A stretch of 64,000 nucleotides of DNA from Flammula alnicola (lineage: Eukaryota > Basidiomycota > Agaricomycetes > Agaricales > Strophariaceae), in NCBI GenBank assembly GCA_015499995.1, contig JADNRV010000003.1, forward strand, positions 992,001 to 1,056,000, read 5' to 3'. Both the position numbers and the translations under genes were made by a program. Of this stretch, positions 1 to 12,149 are shown piece after piece. The notes under the pieces were generated by a model. It had not been told where the DNA came from. It did not search any database and saw only the letters and a list, made by a program, of their open reading frames with translations. The stretch's first letter is position 1, and each line of letters opens with the position of its first letter.

Positions 1-1572
1 CCTCCCTTTTCGGGGACAATATTTTCTTCACGATTTTTTGATCTAAAAGGGAAAGTTCGAAGAAGCTTGAAGCGCTTCTGCGGTAGTTTAGGCGCTATTG
101 GAGCATTAGGTGGATAGGAATGAGGTGAATGTGCAATAGCGTCTTTCTCGTTTTCTGGCGGTGGTGGTATGTACATGACCAACGGAATACGTTCGACCAC
201 AGATTTTGGCAGCTTGCCAATTTCTGGCTTGATCATGTTCGGATTTTGCAAAGGGTGGCGGCCGATGCATATCAGGAATATATTCCAGAATATCTGTGGG
301 CGCGTAAGCGTCATGTCCATGGGCAAGAAATAGCGTGCTTACAAAGAGGATTGGCGCGATAACAAGAACAACAAGGCCGAGCAATACAACCTCCAGGACC
401 ATGAGATACATTATGCAGAGAATGCCAAATACGAGCCACCAAAGATGAGGTGATGAATGTCGACAAGTGTTTATAGACGAATATTCGAGAATATGGGCCG
501 TCAAAAACCAGCTCAGTGTCATTAACGATGAAAGGAGTGTAAGACTTTGGGAGAGATAAGAATCAATATACAGAGGAGAGAAAATGGCACACAGGAATAC
601 TGACCGCGAATAAAACGTAGAATGTGGAAGATTTGGAGTTGCAGGAGCTGCAGCGGCATTTGTAGAGGCATTATCAAGAGACGGCTGGATTCTGTGTATA
701 GCAACATTTGCGTTGTTTTGTTGTGGAATTGCGGCAACATCAGGTCGGGGATTCGCATTTCCTGCTTCGGCATCAGCGCGAATCGGATGTCTAAATGCAG
801 GGTTATTGGTCTGGCAAGCCCCTGAATGAAACTGACGCACAACACACGATCTCTGCGGAACTCCCAATAAGCGAGAACCAAGGCCAAGATCACTCTGACC
901 ACCCAGATCGATGCCCACACACCAAGTGGTCGGTCGCAGGCTGTCCATTCACTCAAGTCAGGGTGTGTAGGGCTCTTGAAATGCTTTGCTACGAGTACAA
1001 GCATGGTGATGATAACTACAATCTGCGAATGAAGGTTATTCGTGTTTACTGAAGCCATAGAGAATCATAAGTTATACCTGGAATGTATCCCAACAAGCAG
1101 CGGAGACTAAGGACACCAGAGCTTTACGAGCGTGTGACGCATTACGTCCCACACCAAAGTACAGCAAGAACCTCATATACACAGAGGTGTTGTGATGCGG
1201 AGGGGCCACATTATCGGGATGTTCCTGGTGGTTGGTCCCCTGACGATTCCTTTGCGGTGTCCGATGTGCTTGGATGCTGCGCCGGTCATTGGATGCAGGT
1301 ATATTTATAGTCGGCGGCCATGACGGGGACCTCGGTTCTATAGGCGCACTGTACGGCGGGCTGTGACCTCCGAGGAGCGTCGGACGCACATTGGCCGTCT
1401 GATAGCCATTGTTCACAGTCGGCCGCGTGTCATGAGGATTAGGCGTGCCCTCGGAGATTCGTAGGCTTGACTGGACGTATGCCCTTTCCGGTCGACGAGG
1501 AATGTCTCCAGCTGAGCGGATCCTTCGAATAGATCCTTCTTGAAGTTGGGTATCACGGTCTAATGTGGCCAT
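1..1572 (-). CDS. Multi-pass membrane protein of a fungal RING-finger family, 3' end outside the window
   Basis: The gene reads leftward from an ATG at 1572 and runs off the window edge. The N-terminal 160 residues are polar and Pro/Arg-rich. They are followed by hydrophobic stretches (around IVVIITMLVLVAKHF, VWASIWVVRVILALVLAY, and two more near 360-600), which gives about four to six membrane helices. After the last helix comes IGKLPKSVVERIPLVMYIPP and a basic linker, a pattern I know from basidiomycete proteins that carry a C-terminal RING-H2 domain. The RING itself would lie beyond the window. Introns read at 1023-1077, near 791-843 and about 310-360; the last joins ILF to IFWNIFLI. If the family call is right, it is an integral-membrane E3 ubiquitin ligase. 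The gene model is fairly secure, the function is inferred. Confidence 0.7.
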
Positions 1573-2161
1573 GAGGAGAGCTGTTTTATAACGAGTGTTG
1601 TATTGGAGCCCTCCTTATATAGGGATTAATCCTGCGCTTGGTAGGGAACAGAAGACCCTGCCACCGAGAAGGAGATCAATCTTGAGCGAAACGTCTACAC
1701 TGGCTGGACCAAAGGTTTGAGCGCCAATGGACGGACGACTCCTGGGATCCTGACAGTGCAGTGAGAGGGAGTAATCAATCCTCCTGTGTGTCAAGACAGA
1801 AGTAAGAGAACAGTTAGTTTACATGGTAATCATCGTCACTTCACGTGGTTTGATTTCATTAACGCCTTCAACACCGGAGATTTAACCCTCCAAGAAAATG
1901 CAACGAGTGCCATATTATTGTTCTTCATTTCAATCACCACAGCAATTCAAGCAGAAATTCATTTCACAGTAAAGGGAGTAATGTTAATCTACGATAATGT
2001 CCCATGATGTCCTCCTGAATACTTTAATGGATCACTAGTGATACTTAGATTTGTCAACAGAGCTATTACAGTTTTTGCGCACGATTCGCCATAGCTTTGG
2101 GAAAGCAACGAGATGAGAATGATAAAAACTAGGCAATGAATGAGTTTAAGTGACTCAAGAC
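1573..2161. other. Intergenic region, no gene recognised
   Basis: This holds the promoter of the membrane-protein gene (ATG at 1572) and the 3' region of the next minus-strand gene (stop at 2162-2164). Short open frames here show no recognisable family and no splice continuity. Confidence 0.6.
1614..1621 (-). promoter_or_regulatory. TATA-like box
   Basis: TATATAAG on the minus strand lies about 42-49 bases upstream of the ATG at 1572, a usual distance for a fungal core promoter. Confidence 0.4.
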
Positions 2162-4204
2162 TCAGGGCTTCAAATCGGACCACAAGGAGCCGAGTGCCTT
2201 GCTCACCGTACTGACGGCTGAGAGAACGAAGACGGTTAAGTATGGAGAAACAACATTCTTATTGACAGAATGAAGACTGACCTGTCTCGATCTCGTTCCT
2301 GGCAATTTCGTCAAGAACAGCAGAGTATAGGTTTCGACCATTCCATCGGTCCGGATGGAAACGTTGTAGGCTGGCCTTCACGAAATCATTGAATGCCTGA
2401 CCACGAATATTTTCTTTCACGACGTTGAAGAACTCCGTGACAGATTCCCAATCCATGTCTCGAGGTGTATTCCGGTGAGGATGTCGTAATGTTGGCCAAG
2501 GGATATCAATTCCTGCAAGAGGATATTTTTCTCCTGAGAACCTTGTCTTGTCGAAGAAAGAACTGATCGCCTTGTAACGCTCAACGGCTCGAGTTGCGCT
2601 CCATGGTCCACTGTTCCACTGCATATGACGGAGGTCCCGTTCTCTGCTGAGCTGTTCAAGGAACTCTTGCCGGCGACATCTTACTTCCTCTGCCCGCAGT
2701 CTGGCCTGTTCTTGCTCCTCGCGCTGCCGAGCTTCTTCTTTTCTTTTCGATTCCTCGAGTTTCCGTTTCTTCTGCTCATAATCTGGGTCTTCGCTCTTGG
2801 CTCTCCGCGCTGTGGCCTGTTCTCCTCGCTCACGCATCTCTCGTTCCTTCTGTCTATCTCGATCGGCGTTCAGTTCCGCCATCTTCCTAAGTGATTCGGC
2901 AAGCCTTTGGGCCTCTGAGTCTCCTTCTGCTTCCACATTTGTCGTCCCTTGATCATAAGGTGGGCCGTCATCCGCCATGGACGCTTCATCTTCTTCAGGT
3001 ATATCGGCAAAATGGAAATGACCTTTTTTTACGGTGAACATCGACATATGTATAGCAATCGAGAACGAACTGCTCTCACCATTGCCATTTCCATGAGTTT
3101 GTGGAACTTCCGACAACACTTCCCTCATGAGCCTGCGTTCACGTTGCTCTCTCCGAGCCTCTTTCTCCTGCTCCCACTTCTCTTGTTTGACGTTTCTACG
3201 CGAGGACCGACGAGCATCAAGGGTACGCTTCTTCGATTCGGGAGAAAGAGTTCGTGCACGCTTTTGAAATTTGGGGGTATAGAATTTGGTGTTGCGATTG
3301 TTGCTGTCTTCTTCCAAGTATTCATTCTCTTCCTCTTCAGTAGGACGAAGGCCTTGGAACGACACATGTGCTGTCACGAAGGAAAATTACACAAGTAATT
3401 TATTTTCAAAGACCAAATTTCTTACCTCTTCGTTTAGATTTGGAACTTTCAGGTAAAATCGTCTCTTGATTTGAAAAATCGAATTGATGCGGCGTCCTCG
3501 GGGACTTTCTTCGTTTAGGACGCGATGTTCGCTTGGTTGGCGTGGGATGGAATGGAGTATTGTCATCGTCAACGATCATCCGTTCAGAGTCATAATCGTC
3601 ATCTACGGGGATCGAAGAGGTACTCGAATCTGTTCTTGACATTCGTCGGGCGGTTGGAATAGATGACGAGGAAGCTACTCCGTCGTAAATTGACGGGTCT
3701 TTGATGGATATCACAGTAAGCGCAGGGAGAAACTTGACGAAGCAATCGTATTTCGGATCGAGTTTGTAGATGTCCCACTGGTCTTGTGAACATTCAACTA
3801 ATACACTTGATCAAAAAGAAGGTAAGCAGCCATGGTGGCACACCTGATAAATTACGGCCTTACCCACAAATGCTAATTAGCCTCGGAAATGTCCCTTCGT
3901 CGTCGACGTCTTCTTCCTTACGGGCACTCGGTACCCAGCGCCAGAAGGATCCATGTCCGGGTATTGTCTCCAGGACAATTCGCTTTGGCCGGCAAAGCTC
4001 ATCCTGCAAGCTCAGGTTGCCAAGATCTGTCAGTTCATGGGGTATCGCTATGTACGGATCGAAAGACGCGAAGGAGAGTATTGATGTTGGGGTTCTGAGG
4101 AGGCGCGAGGGTTGCGTTGGATCAAGGACGCCTGGCACTGAGCCGCTGATTTGAATAACAGATGGGCTGGCTTTAGGTTTTTGGTAGGATGCGGAACGAA
4201 CCAT
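2162..4204 (-). CDS. Charged coiled-coil protein with a C-terminal J-domain-like HPD motif
   Basis: Roughly 620 residues in four exons. The start is the first in-frame ATG (MVRSASYQK, 4204). The middle is Arg/Glu/Lys-rich and should form a long coiled coil (REQRERRLMREVL; about 60 residues of EREMRERGEQ-type sequence near 2700-2900). The C-terminus contains SLQRFHPDRWNGRNLY followed by a predicted helix. The last exon is reached by an intron at 2218-2281 and gives VSTVSKALGSLWSDLKP before a TGA. HPD is the ATPase-stimulating motif of DnaJ J domains, but the helix before it is short and no G/F or zinc region is present. I know similar unnamed proteins in other Agaricomycetes. The junction near 3790-3866 is the least certain. 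Function unknown; a degenerate J domain is an inference. Confidence 0.72.
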
Positions 4205-4768
4205 CAATCAGAAGGTGGACAAAAAATCGATGGACATTTCGCTTACCATGCGTAGTCATATATGTAGATATGAGGGGGACGTGCGTCCTTGTATTTTGCC
4301 GATGGTCGAACAACTGTTGTTCGACTGGAAGAAATTATTTTAATTAACAACGACAGTTCCTCCAAGGATCTCACGTGATCGCGCTGTTGTCAGGGTGGAG
4401 AACCAGTTTGGGAAGGCCTTGTTTCGAGCGCTAGTCCAATGTCCATTCTTAAGATGATGTACTTACTACATGAAAAGCAATCCGGTTCCTCGCGAAGTGT
4501 ACAAGGAGGTTGCAAGGCTATTTCAAGGAGTTGTCGAACCTGGCGGTCCGACACATGGCTAAAATTGTTTGTTCTGGAAGAGCAAGCCAAGCAAGAACTG
4601 AAATGGCGGGAACACAGCATGACCTCACATGACCATGATGAATGAATTGCCCATGACTCTATCGCCCACAACTGTCGACTCTCGAGTCACTTCTCTCTTC
4701 ACTGACTCGTCCAAGGGTAGTCAAACCCATAAATACCCTCATATACGTATTGGTGCAAGACATACACA
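4205..4768. other. Divergent promoter region
   Basis: This region separates the minus-strand HPD protein (ATG 4204) from the plus-strand GTPase (ATG 4769). It contains short open frames on both strands without family similarity. I see no other gene here. Confidence 0.6.
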
Positions 4769-7477
4769 ATGACCACATTACGCACCTTTCAAAGCGAAAT
4801 CGAAGACATACACAACCGGGAAATCTCCAAACAGCGGGCGCAAGTCTTGCTTGACAAGGAAAAAGAACAGAAATATATGAAAGGGAAAGCCAAAGAGGAC
4901 CCCGCGCCGACTTCGCCATTGCAGAAACACGGCAACGCGAATGGCCCCGGACGCACAGAAGAAGCTGAGGATCGGATATTGGTGAGATCTCATTTTCCCT
5001 GATATGGTTGCGCGATCATAAATACTAATTAACCTTATGATGGATTTAGACACTATTGCTCTGCCAAAATCCAGGGGATTATGACCTTGCTCGTGACCAG
5101 GTTGCTGCACTCCTCACACAGAATAATGGGGAGTATGTCCTGCGAATGGGGCAGCAACCATCGCATACAGAGCTGTTTTCGAGTGATCTGAACGACGAAT
5201 CTCCTGGCTGGTCTGGGACTCCTCGGTCCATTGAAGACCTCGACAAGCTGAAACTCCAAATAACAAACGTAGTTGAGGAAGTCGGTGGAAAGGTACATCA
5301 CATCAATGACATCTTCCCACTCGCAGACCTGACTATTATGGCAGACATCTGTTTTGTTTGAAATCAGGACTGGTCATCCTCGAACGTCGTTACTACTACG
5401 ACTACCGCCTCCAAATGTTTCCTTGACTCCAGAGGTTCGATGTGCAGTTGTTGGGAATGTGGACAGCGGGAAGTCGACGACACTCGGTGTCCTGACGCGC
5501 GGTATGGATAATTTTATATTGCTATTCGCTCGTGTCGTTTATCCCGATCCTCAGGCGCTCTTGACGATGGCAGAGGGCGCGCGCGCGTTGGTCTGTTCCG
5601 ACACAAACATGAATTAGAGACAGGGAGAACGTCCAGCGTTGGAATGGAGGTTCGTTTTCTTCGTTCAAGTTCGGACCGTGGACAGTTCCTGAACGACCAC
5701 ATTAAGATTCTTGGGTTCGGGCCGTCGGGTGCACCAATATTGCCTAACACAGCGAAGTCCAACGATCCCGATATAATACGTCGCGAGAAGATGGGATGGG
5801 AAGAGATATCTTTGCAAGCTGCTAAAATCGTGTCTTTCATCGGTAAGATTCAACCACCATATCGAAGTGCTCTGCAAACCTTAGACCAGACCTGGCGGGC
5901 CACGAACGGTACTTGAAGACCACACTATATGGCCTTACATCTGGAGCTCCTTCTTGCGTTATCCTTATGGTTGGAGCTAATGCAGGACTAATTGGAATGT
6001 CTAAAGAGCATCTGGCTATCGCTTTGGCATTGAGCGTCCCTGTCGTGGTTTGCATAACCAAGGTATGCAAAATGTTATAGTCAACATGGCCTTACTCATA
6101 TCTTTCGTTCGTAAGATTGACATGACCCCACCAAATGTTCTTGCAGAGACAGTTAAGCAAGTGGTTAAGATTCTCAAAAGCCCTGGATGCCGGTGCGTTT
6201 GATCAACGTAGCTAGTCCTCTCGCAACTAATCCACAAACCGTCAAGTAAAATTCCTGTATTTGTCAACTCAGTAGAGACGGCCGTCGAAATCTCGACCTC
6301 CTTTGGAACCGAAAAGTGAGGAAGGGTGCTTATTAGACATCTAACAAGAGTTTAACCTGGGTTCTCTAGGCTATGCCCTATTTTCCAAATATCAAATGTC
6401 ACTGGCCAAGGGCTGGACTTCGTGAGTTTTGTTTGCATTCAACCAATCCCTCGTCTTGAACGAACTTCCAGGTCCGGACATTCCTCAACTTGCTCCCATC
6501 TAGCGAAGGAGACACAGAAAAATTTGCAGTCGACCAGCCACTAGAGGTAATCATCCTTTCCTACTCGGTGAATTCATGTTAATATTTTCTGGCAGTATTC
6601 TATCACCGAAGTTTGGTCTGTACCATATGTTGGCACTGTGGTCAATGGAATTATAAATGCGGGAAGCGTGAAAGCGGGAGATGCTGTTCTACTAGGTCCT
6701 GATTCGAACGGAAATTACCAGACGACCGTCATCAAGAGCATGCAAAGGAAGAGGTTAGCTTTCACTCCTTTACCAGCTTCTGGATCGTCATTACGATACT
6801 TACTTCCATCCGGTAGAGCGGACGTTATTCGTGGAGAAGCAGGTCAATGTGTATCTCTAGCATTGAAGCGGATACGGCGTGCGGCGGTACGCAAAGGGAT
6901 GGTGTTAGTGTCGAAAACAGATACTCCGCCACGAGGTTAGTGGTCATAAAGCCACGAAGCACCATATTTACAGAAACCGCCCTGCAGCTATCCGCCAGTT
7001 CGAAGGTCAAGTATTGATTCTATAGTACGTCAAGTTCTATTTATAAGCGTCCACTTTTTCATGTTCCATCTAGTCATAACACGACGCTGCAGAAGAATTA
7101 CCAGGCATGTCTTTCTTGCTATTAGTAGGCAAAACTATAGGGCTGATGTCGCTATGTTTGGTCTAGGCGATGTTGCACTGCGGAGTATGCTTACATGGCA
7201 GCTCATTTTGACACATATTTGACCGCGTCTTTTTCACCAGGCTGTCCGTCAAACAGTTCGGATAATCGAGATGGACCACCCTCAAGGGGTTTTGCGAACA
7301 GGAGATCGTGCGACAGTGCGCTTCGAGTTTATATCGCATCCAGAGTTTGTGAAGGAAGGGATGAAGCTATTATTCCGGGAGGGTAAAACTAAGGTGCCCA
7401 TTTTTTGCCAAAGAGCACCATGAACGTACGACTGACAATACTTTTAGGGACTGGGAGTTATCACGAAATTGTTGTAA
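4769..7477 (+). CDS. GTPBP1: GTPBP1/GP-1-type translational GTPase
   Basis: About 630 residues in roughly 16 exons. All core G motifs can be read: G1 [10 protein letters not shown] (about 5455-5480), then the family hallmark [16 protein letters not shown]3 DLAGHE (joined across an intron ending near 5894), and G4 TKID (joined across an intron ending near 6114). After these come an EF-Tu-like domain 2 ([18 protein letters not shown]) and domain 3, ending [14 protein letters not shown]1/GTPBP2 proteins are eEF1A/Hbs1-related GTPases linked to mRNA decay and ribosome rescue. The Lys/Glu-rich N-terminus starts at the first ATG ([13 protein letters not shown]). An intron with branch TGACTAT ending at TTATGGCAG restores [10 protein letters not shown] before the G domain. 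The gene looks intact. Confidence 0.92.
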
Positions 7478-7640
7478 TATTTGTATTTTTTGTATCTTTA
7501 TGAAGAGTGATGTAATAATAGATGGAGCTGGGGTGCTTTCTATTTTTGGACTTAACGTCACTTCTCCTAACCACTGGCTCCATGGATGCTGGCCGCTGGC
7601 CCGTTTCATTTTACTCTCCACTTCCTCGCCAATACCACAC

Positions 7641-10112
7641 ATGGATGGCAAGCAAACAATCAAGAGAGAGTCAGATATCTGGGATCTTGTGCGTCTTTTC
7701 TTTCTCTGCATCTCCTTTCATTTTCACTGACGGTGTTTCAGTCGAGTTTTGACTCTGCGCCCTACCCAGTTGGTGCTCGTTCAAGCCTCGCAACCCTCAC
7801 TCCTCAGGTCCGTTTACCTTATGCACCATGCCATCTTCTAGTCTGAAAAAATGACAGTATTCCTTCTCGCCGGACCCTCGGGACTGGGGCTCTGCTCTAT
7901 CCCCGGACCTCGTCGAATCCGACGATGAGCAATATGCTCCCCCAAATGGTTCGAACCCAGACGACAAGATTAGAAGCGGGGTATCTCTTCGTGGTGTCGG
8001 AAATACTGGGTGTCTTTGTATACTTCTTGCGGGCATGTTGGCGTTGTTGTGAGCTTCATTTTTGCACTCCACCACAGACATCGTCCGTCTCACACACTAA
8101 ATAGCATTGGTTACCCCGTCATTACGTTTTATGATCCTGAGCGACTTCCAAAAGACCCCTCCTTCAATATAGGCGGTATAAATGCGACAGGACAAATTCC
8201 ACAAATGAGCGGCAACTTCGGTCTCATCGATCGGGACACACCTAAAACCGCCTATACGATGATTTCAATGGCTGACGGTCATACGGAAATGCAACTGGTA
8301 TTCTCTGACGAATTTAATACAGACGGTAGATCATTCTATCCAGGAGACGATCCATACTGGGAAGCGGTTGATCTGCATTACTGGGTATGGGCGTCTCCTA
8401 GCACGCTGTCAAAGCGCGCAGTTGAACAGCATTATTAGGCTACAAATAATTTGGAATGGTACGATCCCGAGGCAGTTACAACACAGGATGGCTCGTTGGT
8501 TATAACCCTTTCGCAGAAAGAGACCCATGGGTTGAACTATGAAGGCGGTATGTTGTCGAATTAAATGATGATGTGCTGAAAGCTTACTTAGCTCGTGGAA
8601 TTAGGGTTGCTATCTACTTGGTATTTCAATTTCTCAATCTTGGTCTCCTTCTTTGACACCTTTTCGTCCAAAGGAACAAATTTTGCTTTACTGGGGGTTA
8701 CGTCGAGGCGAATGTGCAACTCCCAGGTGCTAATAATATTTTGGGCCTCTGGCCTGCAATCTGGACAATGGGCAACCTCGGCCGCGCGGGTTATGGCGCG
8801 TCCCTTGAGGGCGTAGTAAGTACAGTCGTCGATCATTTTCTTGCTGCGCTTACGTTTAGACGTAGTGGCCATACACATACGATAGTTGCGACGTGGGCAC
8901 AGTCTCCAATCAGACCATCAATGGACAACCAGGCGCAGCAACGGTAAACGGAGATCCAGGGAAAGGGGGCATCTTGTCATATCTGCCTGGTCAACGCTTG
9001 TCTCGGTGTACGTGCTCGGGAGAAAGTCATCCAGGGCCGAAACACTCAGATGGAACTTTTGTTGGACGCTCAGCTCCGGAGATTGACATATTTGAAGCTC
9101 AGGTGTGCCCCGACGTTCGTATCCACCTTACCCACTCGTTCATTCCACTGTCAGATTGATAGCGGTACCCTCATTTCCCAAGTATCACAGTCGGCCCAAT
9201 GGGCGGTGCGTTTTATGTTGAAAATGTATACCCTCACACTCTCATAATGTCAGCGCAGCCTTTCAACGCAGGGTACCAATGGGATCACACCCAGGACAAC
9301 ATGATTATCTATAATTCTAGCATTACACAGCTCAACTCGTTCATTGGAAGTGCAACTCAGCAAGCCACTTCGGTGACCACTAACACCAACCCTAATTGCT
9401 ATGAGCAAGATGGAGGGTGTTATTCAATATATGGTTTCGAGGTACATATGTGTGATTCGTCTTTTGGTTCAAAGCTAACTTCTTTCTAGTATAACCCTGG
9501 TATTTCTGATTCCTTTAGCCTATAAGAACATGCGAATTGACGACGTGCCGCTCCAGGCTTTGATAATGGTGTGCGTACTTCTTCAATGTCTTGAGCTCAT
9601 CCTTCGTCTTGCTCAAAATTAATGATCAACAGTACATCGCGTGGATATCCAGTGGACAGCTGGCTTGGACCCTAAAAGGCCCTGGAATGGGTCCTGACCC
9701 CAGCGTTCAAATTTCAGCGAGGCCTGTGTCTGGGGAACCTCTAGTCCGTATAACTCTTCTTTTTTCATTTATATTCATTCATCTCCCCCTCTTGCAGTAC
9801 CTCATTGCAAATCTAGGAATGTCAAGGAATTTCGGACATGTCGACCTCCGCCATCTACCCTTCCCAGCACATATGAAAATAGATTACATCAGAGTATACC
9901 AACCAAAGACAGCGATCAACGTTGGTTGTAATCCAAATGACTTTCCGACGGAGGCTTATATCAATCAGTGCGTTGCGATTCATGACATCTAAACTCTTTG
10001 ATGATGAGGCTTCTGCAGGTATATTGAGGCTTACACAAATCCAAATTTAACCACCTGGGTTGACGATTACCAACAAGCATGGCCGAAAAACTCTTTCTTG
10101 GGTCAATGCTAA
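7641..10112 (+). CDS. KRE6: KRE6/SKN1-type beta-glucan synthesis-associated protein (GH16 fold)
   Basis: About 600 residues, type II membrane protein. A Ser/Pro-rich cytoplasmic N-terminus carries [20 protein letters not shown] and is followed by one membrane helix ([15 protein letters not shown], about 8010-8110). The lumenal SKN1/GH16-like domain starts at [13 protein letters not shown]. The GH16 catalytic signature appears as [11 protein letters not shown] (near 9075-9105), with [16 protein letters not shown] before it and [15 protein letters not shown] near the end. KRE6/SKN1 proteins act in the secretory pathway in beta-1,6-glucan synthesis for the cell wall. The final residues are NSFLGQC. 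The first exon is the weak point: the ATG at 7641 ([14 protein letters not shown]) keeps phase with the next exon, but another ATG or exon is possible. Confidence 0.88.
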
Positions 10113-10498
10113 CGATTGTGTCTCCTTGCTTTCCATTGTAACTTTCTATGTAATTCCTGCGTAAACCCCTGCACTGCGTTCCGGCTTTTGTGTTCTCCGC
10201 ATCATCCTTATATTTTCAGATCTTATACTTCAACACTGCATATTCATATCAACCATATATAGGATCCATAACAAACCGACCGATTATTTTATAATCTTAT
10301 GCCTAGTAGCTTTCGCAAATTCTTCATTATTGTATGTAGACGGACCCCAGCTGTTCCTGAGTAGGACCACCTGCTGGTAATCACACTCACACTCACTCAT
10401 TACATGGTTTAACGCATTATGACATATGGACCTTCGGACATTTTCACAATTCAAGGACGGCCAAATTCAATGTAATTGACATTCTTTCTGACGGATGT
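10113..10498. other. Convergent 3' intergenic region
   Basis: Lies between the stop codons of KRE6/SKN1 (+) and the CBM1 protein (-). It probably holds both 3' UTRs. No open frame of interest was seen. Confidence 0.6.
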
Positions 10499-11361
10499 TT
10501 AGCAAAGACATGGCAAATGTATTGTTTGCAATGTGCAGCTCTGTCCTGCTGGAGTATCATTACCTGTTTGCAGATATATACTGTAGATTGTCGACACGCT
10601 GGTCGCGCATGCGAGAAAGTTTAGTTGCCTAGGACTTGTGGTAATAATGGTATCACCTTCCAAGCCCCAGTCTGTTGTCGTTGCGGTAGTCCCGAAAGTG
10701 AGGGCTTGGTACGATGCTGTGCCGGTAGTATTGAGGTTCAAGTAAAGTTCGGACCCATTGGACTGATTTAAAGTAATCGTCCCACCAATGGTGAACAGCG
10801 CGGCGGAAGATTCAGGGCCAAGGACGGGCACGCCACCTGCTCATTAATGTTAAGGACTTACGGCAAAGATCGAGGTTTACTAGCTACTGACCGCTGTTTT
10901 GCAGATAGAAGTGGTAAACAGGGGACTGCACGGTACGAATTTGGGACCCTGTGGGAGTGGGGCCTGTTATGGTGGTCGTTGGTGTGGTTATGGGTGTAGT
11001 CGTGGGACTTCCGCTACCGCTTGTGGTACTCATAGTGTGTGGTGTGCTAGTGGATGTCGCAATAGAACCGCCGGGCAAGCATTGCGAGTAGTCTAAGCGC
11101 GGGTGTATGGGATTTTTAGAAGCTGAGAAATTGAGGAGCACGGGCGCTTGTTCACATACAAGGGTTGCTATAAGTGCACGTATAGCCCAAGACACAGGTA
11201 GTAGCGCCTGACCTGGAAAGGAATAAGTCGCTGGACAAAAGACAATATAGAATGACTCGCCATCCCTGACCACCGCATTGGCCATAGGCTGTGGATTGTG
11301 CAGTGACGCCGTAGAGCAATAAACTGAGGGCGGAAACTGCAGATAAACATTTCAAAAACAT
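10499..11361 (-). CDS. Secreted protein with N-terminal CBM1 and an unassigned C-terminal domain
   Basis: Four exons give 230 residues. A signal peptide ([21 protein letters not shown]) is followed directly by a fungal cellulose-binding module CBM1: QCGGQGWSGATTCV, then TCTYSNPYYSQCLPG, with its cysteines and aromatic residues in place. A Thr/Ser/Pro/Gly linker of about 50 residues comes next, then a domain of about 130 residues ([17 protein letters not shown] to HLPCLC) that I cannot assign to a glycoside hydrolase family. Introns: 11213-11260 (GC-AG), 11093-11159 and 10837-10891. The protein is expected outside the cell bound to cellulose or chitin. Whether the C-terminal domain is enzymatic is unknown. 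It faces KRE6/SKN1 tail to tail. Confidence 0.85.
11213..11260 (-). other. Non-canonical GC-AG intron inside the CBM1 coding sequence
   Basis: The only reading that gives a correct CBM1 (GGQGWSGATTC) splits the Trp codon as TG|G, with intron start GCGAGT and end TTTCCAG. The nearby GT donor (four bases downstream) would put the module out of frame with either acceptor. The intron is 48 bases long, like its neighbours. Confidence 0.75.
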
Positions 11362-11410
11362 AGCGGGCGGATTGATGGGCAGCGCAAGATTCGAATAGAC
11401 AGAAAGCGCC

Positions 11411-11418
11411 CTTTTATA
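11411..11418 (-). promoter_or_regulatory. TATA box of the CBM1 protein gene
   Basis: A good TATAAAAG on the minus strand sits 50-57 bases upstream of the ATG at 11361. A TATA box this clear fits a regulated secreted-protein gene. Confidence 0.55.
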
Positions 11419-12130
11419 CCCGGGTTTTAAATGGATATTTTCCGCGTTATATGATTGTCATGAGAACATATCCGGCTCCAGGAGGATAATCGGAGGGATA
11501 TCTTCGGGTCGACTGCTACGTCTTGTCTGTAGGGAAGTATACAACGAGAAGCCGTTCATGTTGCATCCGTGCATTCTAGTGTTGCGAAGACGTATGCCTG
11601 GTTGATCAACGAGACCATTTCAAAATGCTTCTGAATCGCCAACCCAAGTGTTTCCTTACGATACTGGCTTTCACAAACTTTCAACTAGACAATTGGGTGA
11701 AAAGTGAGTAAAAACTCTACGATTACGTTTGAAGATCTGAAGCCTCACAATTGGCCAAAGTAGGTAAGCGCCCCCGTTCAACGAGGTTGAAGGTTCAAGA
11801 GAGTGCCAATGGATTCTGTTAGATTCTGTTAGAAAGTTACGACCTGTGAATCTCCTGTAGGAGGTTCGACGGCGCCGGTCTTGTGGATTAGAGGCCCATC
11901 TGACTCTCCGAGACTTTTTCGTCAAAAGTCCGGCGAAGCTCTATGGATCCAGTAAGGTTCATTGTGAGTTGCTAATTATGTTGTGAACGGAAAATGTTAC
12001 AGTGCAAGTGACTCAATTTAAGTACTAGTAGCTCAATTTGCGTGACAAAACGCGACAAAGTATCATGTGACTCCTTATGTCACAGACTGGAGCCAATCAA
12101 ATCACGAGAATGGATTGCTTGGCAGCAAGG

Positions 12131-12149
12131 TTACTATTACTAATAGTAA
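12131..12149. repeat. Short perfect inverted repeat
   Basis: TTACTATTA, one C, TAATAGTAA: 9-base arms around a single base, followed by further ACTACTAGTACTACT sequence. It lies within a run of CTA/ATT triplets, so it may be chance in low-complexity sequence. Confidence 0.6.

Noticed and set aside
7945..7960. GGTTCGAACCC, which looks like a tRNA T-arm or B box
   Set aside because: It is inside the KRE6/SKN1 coding sequence. No A box or cloverleaf could be drawn around it.
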